Source: Gemmatimonas sp.
GTDB taxonomy: Bacteria; Gemmatimonadota; Gemmatimonadetes; Gemmatimonadales; Gemmatimonadaceae
Assembly: GCF_031426495.1 (NCBI RefSeq)
Contig: NZ_JANPLK010000059.1
Coordinates: 257,015-321,014 of the forward strand
Direction of reading: 5' to 3'
DNA: 64,000 nt
A program made the position numbers and the translations under genes. Positions 54,101 through 62,539 of the stretch are shown piece after piece. The stretch's first letter is position 1; every line of letters begins with the position of its first letter. The notes below the pieces were generated by a model that worked only from the letters and a program-made list of their open reading frames with translations, was not told the DNA's origin and did no database searches.

Positions 54101-55693
54101 GGCCTGTCGGTGTACTTCCGCGACGTGAGTGCGCAGAAGAAAACGGAGGAGCGGCTGCGCGCGAGTGAAGAGCGACGCCGGTTGGCGCTCGAAGGCGCCG
54201 AGCTGGGCATGTGGTTCGTCGATCCGTCCACACGCGCGATCAGTATCGACGCTCGCTTTCAGGCCATCTTCGGCATCACCGAGCGGTGGACCAGCTACGC
54301 CCAGGTGTTCGACGTCATCCATCCCGACGACCGGCCGACCGTGGAGCTGGCCGCGGCGGCAGCCACGCGGTTGGACGATCCAGTACCGTACGCAATTGAG
54401 TATCGCATCCTCCGTCCGGACGGATCGCTGCGTTGGGTCGTGGCCAAGGGGCGTACGACGATCGATGGAACGGGGGCGTCGCGTCGCGTCGTGAGTTTCG
54501 ATGGCACGGTAGCCGATATCACGCAGCGGAAACTGGACGAGGAGGAACGCGAGCGCTTGGTGGCCCGTCTCGGAGAACAGGACCAGCGGAAGGATGAGTT
54601 TCTGGCCACCCTTGCCCACGAACTGCGCAATCCGCTTGCCCCGCTCAGCAACGGGTTGCAGTTGCTGAACCTGACGCCAGACTCGAGTGCCACCGTGGTG
54701 CGTACCCGCGCCATGATGGAGCGGCAACTCGCACAGATGGTTCGACTGGTCGATGACCTGATGGATGTCAGTCGCATTACGCGTGGAAAGGTCGAACTGC
54801 AGTGCGCGCCGATCGACCTTGCGCACGTGGTGCAGCACGCCGTCGAAACCAGCCGCCCGCTTATCGATGCGAGCAGGCATGAGCTGACCATCGTGGCGCC
54901 GTCGAACGCCATCATGGTGTACGGCGATCTTACGCGCCTGGCGCAGGTTCTTTCGAATCTGTTAAACAATGCCGCCAAGTACAGTGAGCCCGGAGGGCAG
55001 ATCACCCTCGACTACGCGCGGTGTGAAGACGAAGTCAGACTGCGCGTGCGCGATACCGGAATCGGAATCACGTCGCAGATGCTGCCGATCGTGTTCGACC
55101 TGTTCACGCAGAGCGATCGTTCGCTGAGCAAGGCACAGGGAGGACTCGGTATCGGTCTCTCGTTGGTCAGAAAGTTGGTCGAGATGCACGGTGGGCGCGT
55201 GGAGGCCCACAGTGCGGGCAGTGGAGAGGGGAGTTTGTTTACCGTCTGGCTGCCGGCCATCGGGCAAGACGAAGATTCAGCGCGAACGCTGTCGCATACC
55301 GACTCGCCGGCCGTACTCCCGGCCCCGAGCAGCGGTCGACGCATTTTGGTAGCCGATGACAACATCGATGCGGCGGCGACGCTGAGTCTGCTGCTTGGCA
55401 TGATGGGGCATGAGGTACGTACGGTGCACGACGGTGCCGATGCTGTGGCGGCGGCGGAAACCTTCGTGCCGCACTTGATTCTGCTCGATATCGGCATGCC
55501 ACTCGTCGACGGCTACGACGCGTGTCGGCAGATTCGTGAACACGCCTGGGGGCAGGATATTCCCGTGGTGGCCCTCACTGGCTGGGGCCAGGCCGACGAT
55601 CGACAACGCTCGGCCGATGCGGGCTTCAGTCAGCATCTCGTCAAACCGGTCGATCGATCCGCGTTGTTGCGTGTGCTCGCCACGTTCCTGTGA
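51104..55693 (+). CDS. Hybrid histidine kinase with two complete kinase cores and two receivers
   Basis: 1529 residues, soluble, with no clear membrane segment. Order: PAS-like (TTPLGPIDSWPQSLRTTVNI), GAF (about 185-340), HisKA-1 (FFSNISHEFRTPLTLM, H363), HATPase-1 (GTGVPAAEMPRLFERFHR), REC-1 (VADDN, phospho-D692 in LILTDVMMPRLDGFG, K in YLVKPF), three PAS domains (about 770-1150), HisKA-2 (FLATLAHELRNPLAPLS, H1172), HATPase-2 (RDTGIGITSQMLPIVFDLFT) and REC-2 (VADDNID, D1462 in ILLDIGMPLVDG). ATG 51104 was chosen at the PAS start. No DNA-binding output; the partner is unknown, though kdpE lies convergent 28 bp away. Confidence 0.94.
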   Translation: MNQRDATSPAPDPIAFLAGGGAMGGLIRSMEWATTPLGPIDSWPQSLRTTVNICLASDLPICVIWGPGLVQLYNDGYRVICGGKHPRSMGQNFPECWKEAWPVIGDAHDLALTGDTAFLETQRIFLERHGFLEECFFTFSFSPIREEAGLVGGLFHPVIEMTTKMLGERRTRALRDLAARTSQAKSVNEALALAAQTLADFDLDLPFVQLYALDPSGHLVLLAGSSGMSSAEVDRSSTVEWEATNHCVWPIDEVLRSGSTVQVGDVRARLGDVQCGPYPESPTTALALPIIPPGAKRPTAVMVAGVSSRLPLNDSYRSFYDLVASAVTTAVANAHAFDEERQRAESLAELDRAKTAFFSNISHEFRTPLTLMLGPVEDLLADRETELTATVADQLEVVNRNGRRLLRLVNSLLDFSRIEAGRAWATFEPTDVAALTRELASVFRSTIERAGLTLTVDCLPLGAPVFVDRDMWEKIVLNLLSNAFKFTFAGDIAVSIRRSGDHAELVVRDTGTGVPAAEMPRLFERFHRVENARGRTHEGSGIGLALVQELLKLHGGTISAESSLGVGTAFTVRVPLGSAHLPDNQIRPDGQSADAGTRATAFVEEALRWLPNDTEISTAGPGVTEAMSAVRTTVESADVDDRPLVLVADDNADMRQYVVRILAEQFRVDAAQDGESALAAVKRQPPDLILTDVMMPRLDGFGLLKELRADPRTRGVPIIMLSARAGEDSRVDGMEAGADDYLVKPFSAKELLARVSAHLQMARLRREASASLREGEERLRMALTAARMVAWRYDASSGKFAASDNADDVFGRTSDSPLDHIEQRFALVHPEDAAQYRDTVARAVADGGSYLSQFRTIRSDNGGVVWLEERGHAVAHVPGESVRLVGVAMDITERKGAEDAIQSSEGRTRTILESIPDGFMAINAEWRFTYINAAGERLLDRMPGDLIGKSIWEEFPAVVGSEFEEIYRRVALQGVGESFTAFYQSLDRWYEVTAYPAPDGLSVYFRDVSAQKKTEERLRASEERRRLALEGAELGMWFVDPSTRAISIDARFQAIFGITERWTSYAQVFDVIHPDDRPTVELAAAAATRLDDPVPYAIEYRILRPDGSLRWVVAKGRTTIDGTGASRRVVSFDGTVADITQRKLDEEERERLVARLGEQDQRKDEFLATLAHELRNPLAPLSNGLQLLNLTPDSSATVVRTRAMMERQLAQMVRLVDDLMDVSRITRGKVELQCAPIDLAHVVQHAVETSRPLIDASRHELTIVAPSNAIMVYGDLTRLAQVLSNLLNNAAKYSEPGGQITLDYARCEDEVRLRVRDTGIGITSQMLPIVFDLFTQSDRSLSKAQGGLGIGLSLVRKLVEMHGGRVEAHSAGSGEGSLFTVWLPAIGQDEDSARTLSHTDSPAVLPAPSSGRRILVADDNIDAAATLSLLLGMMGHEVRTVHDGADAVAAAETFVPHLILLDIGMPLVDGYDACRQIREHAWGQDIPVVALTGWGQADDRQRSADAGFSQHLVKPVDRSALLRVLATFL

Positions 55694-55721
55694 CCGCTAC
55701 CGATCGCGGGGCGCGGGAGCG

Positions 55722-56456
55722 CTAGCTGGCTGCCGTCGGGAGCGACATCCGGTACCCCACGCCCGGCTCCGTCACGATCAACGTGGGCCGGATGGGATCC
55801 TGCTCCACCTTCCGTCGCAGATTGGCCACGTACACGCGCAGGTACTGCTGGGCATCGCCGTGCGAGCGACTCCACACGGCATCGAACAGCTGCTGGTGCG
55901 TGAGTGTGCGGCCGGCCGACGTGACCAGCGCCCGCAGCAGCTCCCACTCGGTCGGGGTCACGTGAATCGACTGTCCATCGCGCGACACGGTGCGACTGGC
56001 CAGATCGATCCGCAGACCATCGTACGCGTACGGCACGTCTCCACCGCGTACCGGCCCCATCGCCGCGCGCCGAAGCTGAGCGCGCAGGCGCGCCTGCAGC
56101 TCGATCGTGCTGAATGGCTTGGTGAGGTAGTCGTCGGCGCCGACATCCAGCAACCGCACCTTTTCGGCTTCATCGTGGCGGGCTGACAGCACCACGATCG
56201 GCGTGGAAGACCATGCGCGGATCTGTGCACATACCTGGGCGCCATCGGCGTCGGGCAGCCCGAGATCGAGCACGATCAACGACGGTTTGCAGTTGCGCGC
56301 CAGCTCGAGCGCGGTCCGCGCCGTCGCGGCCTCATACACAATGCCACCCTCCGACTCCACGGCGGCGCGAACAATCGAGCGGATCGATGGCTCGTCTTCG
56401 ATCACCAGAACCACTGGTCCTGGAAGCGCCGTCGGTGATCCTGGGCTGGAGGCCAT
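55722..56456 (-). CDS. kdpE: KdpE-type response regulator
   Basis: 244 residues. Receiver: VIEDEPSIRSIV, phospho-Asp in IVLDLGLPDADG, Thr/Ser in VVLSARHDE and Lys in YLTKPFST. OmpR-type winged helix: VTPTEWELLRALVTSAGRTL and RVYVANLRRKVEQDP. The length and sequence fit KdpE. It is divergent from the kdpD-like gene (57 bp apart), an arrangement that differs from the usual kdpDE order. Confidence 0.93.
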   Translation of the reverse strand: MASSPGSPTALPGPVVLVIEDEPSIRSIVRAAVESEGGIVYEAATARTALELARNCKPSLIVLDLGLPDADGAQVCAQIRAWSSTPIVVLSARHDEAEKVRLLDVGADDYLTKPFSTIELQARLRAQLRRAAMGPVRGGDVPYAYDGLRIDLASRTVSRDGQSIHVTPTEWELLRALVTSAGRTLTHQQLFDAVWSRSHGDAQQYLRVYVANLRRKVEQDPIRPTLIVTEPGVGYRMSLPTAAS

Positions 56457-56513
56457 GTGAGGCAACCTAGGCGCTGATAGCGCCGCGCACGAGGGGCACG
56501 GTAACGTTCACGC

Positions 56514-58130
56514 ATGCGACTGCTCCGCTGGTTCCTCGCCCTCTCGTTACTGACGCTCAGCTTACTGCCGTTGCGCCCGTCGCTGGACAAGGCGCACGTT
56601 GCCCTCGCGTATCTGCTGCTCATTCTCGCGGCGAGCGCGCGTGCCGGTCGTCGGGTCGGGCTCGTGTTGTCGGTCGTGTCGTTCTTCTGCTTCAACTTCT
56701 TCTTTCTCGAGCCGCTGTACTCGTTCGTCGTGGCCGAGCCGCTCGATTGGCTGGTGCTGGTAGCGCTGCTGATTACGAGCGCGGTGGCCGCCCACCTGCT
56801 GTCGGTGGCGCAAAGCGAGGCGCGCATTGCTTGGGAGCGCGCCGCCGAAATCGACCGCCTGGCGGTACTCGGCGCCGAGTCACTGAACGCCGGGCCCGCC
56901 GAGCAGGCACTCGCGGCGATTGCCGGCGTGATCCAGGAAGCGCTGGCGGTCGATCGCTGTCGCATCCATGCCGTCAGTGAATCAGGTGGTGCGCTCACGC
57001 TGGTGGCTGAACGCGCCGCCCTGGTCGTGGTGGCCCCTGAACCAACCGCGACGGTGGCGGCGTCGCCATCGCGTGACCTCGGTATGCCCACGCGCGCCCA
57101 TCTGCTCCAATGGGTGGCGGACAACGGGCGGGTGGGCGTGGAGCGCTGCGACGGCTCCATGCGTGTGGGCGCCGTGCCGAGCCTGAACGGGAGCGCCGGC
57201 AGTCCGCTGGATATCACCGGCGGAGCCGGCATCGCCGACGCGTGCGGGCTGCTGTTGCCGCTGCGCGTGCATGGTCGCGTGGTGGGCGTGGTGCACATCG
57301 AGCGCCGCCTGCTGCTCGACCTCACGCCGTCGCGCCAGCGCTTCCTGCGGGCAATCAGCTACTACGCGGCTCTTGGCATCGAGCGTGCGCGCTTGGTGAC
57401 AGAGGCCGAGCACGCCGAGGCGCTACGCCGGGCCGACAAGATGAAGGACGCCGTGCTGGCTTCGGTGTCGCACGATCTGCGTACGCCCCTCACGACGATC
57501 AAGGCATTAGCCAACGCCATTCGGCTCGAAGGCGACGATCGGGCGGCGATCATCGAGGAAGAAGCGGACCGCTTGAATCGCTTTGTGGCTGATCTGCTCG
57601 ATCTCTCGCGGCTGAATGGCGGTGTCTCGCCCATCGCGCCGCAGATCACCGCCATCGAGGATCTGCTCGGTGCCGCGCTGCAGCGGGTATCCGGCGCGAT
57701 GACGCACCGCGTGATTGATGTGGAGCTTCCGCCGGACGAGCCGCTGCTGCTGGCACGCCTCGACTTCACGCAGTCGCTGCGCATCGTGGTGAACCTGCTC
57801 GAAAACGCCGACAAGTACTCGCCGGCCGACCAGCCCATCGACGTCAGCGCACAGCGGGTTGGACACCTCGTGCGACTCGCGGTCGCCGACCGAGGTCGCG
57901 GCATTTCCGATGCGGAACGTGAGCGGATCTTTGAACCGTTTCACCGGCTCGGTGAGATCCCCGATGCCAACGGGGCCGGGCTCGGGTTGTCGATCGCCCG
58001 TCGCCTCGCCGAGATGCAAGGCGGGCGCCTGCTGCATGAGCCGCGCGAGGGCGGTGGCAGCCGCTTTGTGCTCGAGCTTCCGGCCGCCGATCTCACGTCG
58101 CTCGCGGCGGAGTCCGTCGCATCTTTGTGA
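56514..58130 (+). CDS. Short KdpD-like sensor histidine kinase without the N-terminal KdpD/USP domains
   Basis: 538 residues; full KdpD is about 900. It begins with the four-helix DUF4118 region (MRLLRWFLALSLLTLSLLPL, FFCFNFFFLEPLYSFVVAEP, LVLVALLITSAVAAHLLSVA), then a GAF-like domain (ESLNAGPAEQALAAIAGVIQ to LLPLRVHGRVVGVVHIERR), HisKA (ASVSHDLRTPLTTIKALAN) and HATPase (LVNLLENADKYSP, GRGISDAERERIFEPF, GAGLGLSIARRLAEM). The ATP-binding KdpD domain and USP domain that tune K+ and c-di-AMP response in others are absent. It precedes kup by 64 bp. Confidence 0.92.
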   Translation: MRLLRWFLALSLLTLSLLPLRPSLDKAHVALAYLLLILAASARAGRRVGLVLSVVSFFCFNFFFLEPLYSFVVAEPLDWLVLVALLITSAVAAHLLSVAQSEARIAWERAAEIDRLAVLGAESLNAGPAEQALAAIAGVIQEALAVDRCRIHAVSESGGALTLVAERAALVVVAPEPTATVAASPSRDLGMPTRAHLLQWVADNGRVGVERCDGSMRVGAVPSLNGSAGSPLDITGGAGIADACGLLLPLRVHGRVVGVVHIERRLLLDLTPSRQRFLRAISYYAALGIERARLVTEAEHAEALRRADKMKDAVLASVSHDLRTPLTTIKALANAIRLEGDDRAAIIEEEADRLNRFVADLLDLSRLNGGVSPIAPQITAIEDLLGAALQRVSGAMTHRVIDVELPPDEPLLLARLDFTQSLRIVVNLLENADKYSPADQPIDVSAQRVGHLVRLAVADRGRGISDAERERIFEPFHRLGEIPDANGAGLGLSIARRLAEMQGGRLLHEPREGGGSRFVLELPAADLTSLAAESVASL

Positions 58131-58172
58131 AATCTTGATGCGTCGGTCCGTCGTCTTTGTGCGGTCTTGATG
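58122..58172 (+). promoter_or_regulatory. Two KdpE-like direct-repeat boxes before kup
   Basis: TCTTTGTGAAATCTTGATG (58122-58140) and TCTTTGTGCGGTCTTGATG (58154-58172) match at 16 of 19 positions and start 32 bp apart, three helical turns. Each contains TTTGTG-N5-TTGATG, an 11-bp spaced pair like the TTTATG-type sites of KdpE and OmpR-family binding. The first box overlaps the kdpD-like stop codon. Confidence 0.7.
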
Positions 58173-58194
58173 CCGACAGCCCTACCGTCCGGGC

Positions 58195-60126
58195 ATGACA
58201 CACGCGTCGCACGATCCTTCGCCGCAGTCCTCGCCGCACTCCTCGCACGACACCCCGACCGGGCGCCGGCTCTCACTGCTGACCCTCGCGGCACTGGGGG
58301 TCGTCTACGGGGACATCGGCACCAGCCCGCTGTATGCCATGAAAGAGGCCTTCGGTCCGTCGCACGGGCTGTTGCCGAACGCGGTCAACGTGTACGGCAT
58401 CCTGAGTCTCGTGACGTGGTCGATCCTCTTGGTCGTGGTGGCCAAGTATCTCGTGTTCATCCTGCAGGCGGATAACAACGGCGAAGGCGGCGTGCTGGCG
58501 ATGCTCGCGCTGTTGTTGCAGGACACCTCGGACCGGATCGGGCGGCGCCGACGCACCGTGCTGATTCTGCTGGGGGTGTTCGGTACCGCCCTGCTGTACG
58601 GAGACGGCATCATCACGCCGGCCATTTCCGTGCTCGGTGCCGTGGAAGGGCTCGACATCGTGACGCCGACGCTCTCCGCGTATGTGGTCGAGATCACGCT
58701 GGTCATTCTCGTGGCGCTATTTGCCGCGCAACGGTTCGGCACCGCCACCGTGGGTCGTGCGTTCGGCCCGCTCACATTGGTGTGGTTCATTGTGATTGGC
58801 TCGCTCGGTGTCAGGTCGATCGTCGACACTCCGCAGGTACTGACAGCGCTCAATCCGCTGTATGGACTGCGCTTCCTGGTGCACCATGGGACCCACGGAT
58901 TCGTCGCGCTTGGTGCAGTGTTTCTCTCCGTGACCGGTGCGGAGGCGCTGTATGCGGATATGGGCCACTTCGGCAAAGTGCCCATCCGCCGAGCATTCTT
59001 CGCGGTCGTGCTGCCCGCGCTGCTCCTGAACTATTTCGGCCAGGGGGCGCTGCTGTTGCGGGATCCGGCGGCGGTGAGCAATCCGTTTTATCTGCTGGCG
59101 CCGTCGTGGTTTCTCATCCCCTTGCTGATCATCGCCACGCTGGCGGCGATCGTCGCGTCGCAGGCGCTCATCTCCGGCGCCTTCTCGCTGGCGCGTCAAT
59201 CGATTCAGCTCGGCTATCTGCCGCGCATGACCATCGTGCAGACGTCGCATGAAGAGTATGGACAGATCTACATCCCGCAGATCAACGTGGCGCTGATGAT
59301 CGGCACAGTGTGCATCGTGCTTGGCTTCAAGTCGTCGGCGGCGCTCGGGGCCGCGTATGGCATCGCCGTGACCGGCACGATGTCGATCACTACACTGCTG
59401 TTCGCGGTGGTGGCACGGACGCGATGGAACTGGCCGCTGTGGCAAGTGGGATCGCTGGCGGCATTCTTTTTCATCGTGGACTTCGCCTTTCTCGGCGCCA
59501 ACGTGATCAAGATCGCCGCCGGTGGCTGGGTGCCGCTCGTGCTCGCTGCCGCCTTGGTGTTGCTGATGACCACGTGGAAGCGAGGACGTCTGGCGTTGCA
59601 GCAGCTGCTGCAGCGGGCGGGTTTGCCGCTCGACCTCATGCTCGATGAGCTCGGGCGCCGGCCCGCGCCACGCGTGCCCGGCACGGCCGTGTTTCTCACC
59701 AGCGACAGCAAGGGCGCACCGGTGGTGCTGCTGCATCATCTCAAGCACAACAAGGCGCTGCACCAGCAGGTCGTCCTGTTGTCGATCACCGCGAGCAACG
59801 TGCCCACCGTGCCGCGCGAGGATCGGGTCACCGTGTCGTCGCTCGACCACGGATTCTGGCGCGTGACCGCCCGCTACGGTTTCATGGAAAGCCCGGATGT
59901 GCCGGCGGTGCTCGCCCAATGTGCGGAGCAGGGCATCATCGCCCGACCGATGGAAACCAGCTACTACCTGGGACACGAGCGACTGCTGACCACGGGCTCG
60001 ACCAAGATGGCGGGCTGGCGGAAGCGCCTGTTCGTCCTGATGGCGCGGAACTCCCAGTCGGCGGCGCAGTTCTTCCACCTCCCGTCGAACCGGGTTGTGG
60101 AGATGGGGGCGCAGATCGAGTTCTAG
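58195..60126 (+). CDS. kup: Kup/HAK-type potassium uptake protein
   Basis: 643 residues. The first conserved segment is LGVVYGDIGTSPLYAMKEAF; LYGDGIITPAISVLGAVEGL and LTGAEALYADMGHFG-type GAEALYADMGHFGKVPIRRA follow. About 12 membrane helices and a cytoplasmic C-terminal domain ending GFMESPDVPAVLAQC are present. Kup imports K+ with H+. Under the KdpE-like boxes and next to KdpDE, it probably replaces KdpFABC as the regulated uptake system (inference). Confidence 0.97.
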   Translation: MTHASHDPSPQSSPHSSHDTPTGRRLSLLTLAALGVVYGDIGTSPLYAMKEAFGPSHGLLPNAVNVYGILSLVTWSILLVVVAKYLVFILQADNNGEGGVLAMLALLLQDTSDRIGRRRRTVLILLGVFGTALLYGDGIITPAISVLGAVEGLDIVTPTLSAYVVEITLVILVALFAAQRFGTATVGRAFGPLTLVWFIVIGSLGVRSIVDTPQVLTALNPLYGLRFLVHHGTHGFVALGAVFLSVTGAEALYADMGHFGKVPIRRAFFAVVLPALLLNYFGQGALLLRDPAAVSNPFYLLAPSWFLIPLLIIATLAAIVASQALISGAFSLARQSIQLGYLPRMTIVQTSHEEYGQIYIPQINVALMIGTVCIVLGFKSSAALGAAYGIAVTGTMSITTLLFAVVARTRWNWPLWQVGSLAAFFFIVDFAFLGANVIKIAAGGWVPLVLAAALVLLMTTWKRGRLALQQLLQRAGLPLDLMLDELGRRPAPRVPGTAVFLTSDSKGAPVVLLHHLKHNKALHQQVVLLSITASNVPTVPREDRVTVSSLDHGFWRVTARYGFMESPDVPAVLAQCAEQGIIARPMETSYYLGHERLLTTGSTKMAGWRKRLFVLMARNSQSAAQFFHLPSNRVVEMGAQIEF

Positions 60127-60157
60127 ATCCGGTCGGTCGGTAACGTGTATAGTTGGC

Positions 60158-60185
60158 TTGACAACCATTGTTAAAACGGTAGATT
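60158..60185 (+). promoter_or_regulatory. Promoter with overlapping inverted repeat for the VOC gene
   Basis: TTGACA (60158-60163) and TAGATT (60180-60185), 16-bp spacing. TTGACAACCATTGTTAA (60158-60174) is a near-perfect inverted repeat over the -35 box, a likely repressor site. GGAGG precedes the ATG at 60255. Confidence 0.7.
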
Positions 60186-60254
60186 GAGGAAAGGGCGCCC
60201 CCTCGGCGCTGCCTTCAGTCCGTCACCGTCGATGTCCGCAGGGAGGCCCGTGTA

Positions 60255-61199
60255 ATGCGTGTCAGCAGCCACGATATGTTCGGCGCTCCGGCCGAGTCCG
60301 ATACGGGCGCCGATCGGGCGCTGGACGGCAGTTATGGCCGTCCTCCCGCCGGCTATCGCTTGCCGCCGGCCACGCGGCTTGGCGCCGTGGAGCTGCAGGT
60401 CAGCCATCTCGAGCGCTCGCTCGAGTACTACCAGCACCTGCTCGGCATCGCGGTCATCGATCAGGACGCGGCAACGGTGTCGCTCGGCGGCGTTGGGGCG
60501 ACGGAACCGATCGTGATCCTGCGGCACGTGGAAGGCACGCGGCCGGTAACTCCGGGATCTCGACTCGGGCTCTATCACTTCGCGATCCTGCTCCCTGATC
60601 GGCCGGCGATGGGCCGTTTCATCACGCACCTGTCGGAGATCGGTGCGCGCGCGGGCTCCAGCGATCATCTCGTCAGCGAGGCGTTGTATCTGCAGGATCC
60701 CGATGGTCTCGGCATCGAGGTGTACGTGGACCGCCCCCGCGATGCCTGGCGACGCGCTGATCGAGAACTCATGATGGCGACCGATCCCCTCGATCTGGCC
60801 GACCTCGTACGCGCGGCGAATGGTGCGCCGTGGACCGGTATGCCAAGCGACACGGTCATGGGGCATGTGCACCTGCATGTAGGCGATCTCGATGCCGCCG
60901 TCGCGTTCTACGCCGAAGGCCTCGGCTTCGACCGCATGGTGTGGCGATATCCGGGCGCCCTGTTCCTCGGGGCGGGTGGCTACCACCACCATCTCGGCAC
61001 CAACACCTGGGCGCGTGGTGCACTCCCGTCGCGAGCGCAGGACGCGAAGCTGCTGGCGTGGACCATCGTGTTGCCATCGGCCAACGACGTCGCGGCGTTG
61101 CGCGCGAACCTGGTGTCACACGGTATCGCCGTCACCGACGAACCAACCGGCATCCTGTTCGCGGATCCGTGGGGAACCCCCGTGCGGGTGCGCGCATAA
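60255..61199 (+). CDS. Two-domain VOC (glyoxalase/extradiol dioxygenase-like) protein, CatE-like
   Basis: 314 residues. Two VOC modules: TRLGAVELQVSHLERSLEYY to VSEALYLQDPDGLGIEVYVD, and TVMGHVHLHVGDLDAAVAFY to FADPWGTPVRVR. Metal ligands are plausible at H in LYHFAI, E in IEVYVD and H in GHVHLHV. It matches CatE (catechol-2,3-dioxygenase of Bacillus) in layout. The substrate is uncertain; quinone or catechol detoxification would fit the operator-type promoter. Confidence 0.88.
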   Translation: MRVSSHDMFGAPAESDTGADRALDGSYGRPPAGYRLPPATRLGAVELQVSHLERSLEYYQHLLGIAVIDQDAATVSLGGVGATEPIVILRHVEGTRPVTPGSRLGLYHFAILLPDRPAMGRFITHLSEIGARAGSSDHLVSEALYLQDPDGLGIEVYVDRPRDAWRRADRELMMATDPLDLADLVRAANGAPWTGMPSDTVMGHVHLHVGDLDAAVAFYAEGLGFDRMVWRYPGALFLGAGGYHHHLGTNTWARGALPSRAQDAKLLAWTIVLPSANDVAALRANLVSHGIAVTDEPTGILFADPWGTPVRVRA

Positions 61200-61216
61200 A
61201 CGGTGCGCCGCCCGGG

Positions 61217-61840
61217 TTAGACCGCCGGACGCTCGGACGCGAAGAGATCGATCTGCGGTGGCTGCGTTGGCAGTCCGAGTCGTACGACGGCATCGAGGGT
61301 CCATCCGTCGCGAGCCGAAGGATCGAGCCGATACACGGGGACGGCGAAATCGGCGATGAGATCGTCGATGATGCCATCGATCTCCTGCTGAAAGCCGACG
61401 CTGACGGCGCGCTTGCCATCGAAGGTCGGCGCGCCGAGCACGGGCACTTTGAATAACGCGTGATAGCCGTACACCCAGTCGCGTACGAGCGCATCGAGCT
61501 CGGGCCGACGGCCTACGCGGGCCACGAGATACGCGTAGTTGTCCAGCACCGACCGGTCGCAGATCACCACTTCGTACGCGGCCGCCGCCGCGATCTCTTC
61601 AGCGATCTGTGTGTGCAGAATCCAGCGCTGCGCCTCGAGTGTGGTGTCCTCATTGATCGGCAACGGACAGCGACGGGCGACTTCCTTCACGATGTCGACG
61701 CCCAAGTCGAGTCGCTTGAGCTGCGCGGCGAGGTCGAAGCACAGCGTCGTCTTGCCGACGCCGTGCGTGCCCACGAACGCCACCTTCAGTCGGTGGCGTC
61801 CATGCGCGTCGAGCGGCAGCAGTTCGGAGACAGCGGTCAT
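61217..61840 (-). CDS. P-loop AAA ATPase / kinase (NadR-like AAA_28)
   Basis: 207 residues. Walker A: VAFVGTHGVGKTTLC. Asp in VICDRSVLDNYAYLV fits Walker B or lid. The family includes NadR-type nucleoside kinases. No DNA-binding domain is present. It is convergent with the VOC gene and has no clear partner. Confidence 0.82.
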   Translation of the reverse strand: MTAVSELLPLDAHGRHRLKVAFVGTHGVGKTTLCFDLAAQLKRLDLGVDIVKEVARRCPLPINEDTTLEAQRWILHTQIAEEIAAAAAYEVVICDRSVLDNYAYLVARVGRRPELDALVRDWVYGYHALFKVPVLGAPTFDGKRAVSVGFQQEIDGIIDDLIADFAVPVYRLDPSARDGWTLDAVVRLGLPTQPPQIDLFASERPAV

Positions 61841-61870
61841 GTCGCGAAAACTAGCGCGACGGCGTCGTGT

Positions 61871-62266
61871 TTAGACGACGAGCTGGGCGCCGTCCGCTTT
61901 TGAGAGCTCACGGTCGAATGTGGCGATCGTACACAGATCCGCGCGATAGTCCGCCAGGACAAGCTGATCCATCAGACCTGGCGCCGAGCGTGATGATCGC
62001 GCGGTCGCTTCCCGCAGTACGTGCCGCGCAATGCCGGTGCACTGAATGCGCGGATCGTCCAAGAGCGCGGCCAACGCGTGCGCGGCGTCAGCGTGCGGCA
62101 CGGCATAATGATGGCGCAAGGCGAAGTACGACTCGCTGACCACGAGATCAGAAACACAGATGGTGTCACGCGCTGCCGCGAGCATGCTGCGGGCCGCATC
62201 AGCCTGTTTGGCCGGCGTACCGGTCAGGAGTCGGAGCACGACCGACGTATCGAGCCCGACGCTCAT
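61871..62266 (-). CDS. PIN-domain toxin (VapC-like)
   Basis: 131 residues. Acidic residues of the PIN active site: D6 (GLDTSVVLRLL), E in LVVSESYFALRH and D in ADLCTIATFDRELS. VapC enzymes cut tRNA or rRNA. The start overlaps the antitoxin stop by ATGA, so expression is coupled. Confidence 0.9.
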   Translation of the reverse strand: MSVGLDTSVVLRLLTGTPAKQADAARSMLAAARDTICVSDLVVSESYFALRHHYAVPHADAAHALAALLDDPRIQCTGIARHVLREATARSSRSAPGLMDQLVLADYRADLCTIATFDRELSKADGAQLVV

Positions 62267-62535
62267 CTTGCCGGTTCCGCTCCGCGCCCGCGCGCCACGC
62301 TGCGCTTCACCGCGCTCATCGCGTGGTCGTCGACGGCGGCGGCATATGTTCGAAGTAACCCGAACCAAGCCGGCTGCCAAAGGGCTGAAGTACTGGCGTC
62401 GGCGGTCGACGGCGGCGCGTCGAGCACGTGGCGGACCCCTTCGGCGACCAGATCGCGCACGGTGCGGCCGCGTCGCGCCGCTTCCACCTTGAGGCGTCGG
62501 TACAGGACGTCGTCGAACTCGATCGTGGCTTTCAT
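62263..62535 (-). CDS. Ribbon-helix-helix antitoxin (VapB-like)
   Basis: 90 residues from ATG 62535 (ATG 62538 also possible). RHH fold: ATIEFDDVLYRRLKVEAARR then GRTVRDLVAEGVRHVL. The C-terminal tail (WQPAWFGLLRTYAAAVDD) would block the toxin. It probably autoregulates through the repeat directly upstream. Confidence 0.88.
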   Translation of the reverse strand: MKATIEFDDVLYRRLKVEAARRGRTVRDLVAEGVRHVLDAPPSTADASTSALWQPAWFGLLRTYAAAVDDHAMSAVKRSVARGRGAEPAR

Positions 62536-62539
62536 CATG

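Noticed and set aside
53414..54880. A 488-codon minus-strand open frame
   Set aside because: Antisense to PAS and kinase domains of the hybrid kinase.
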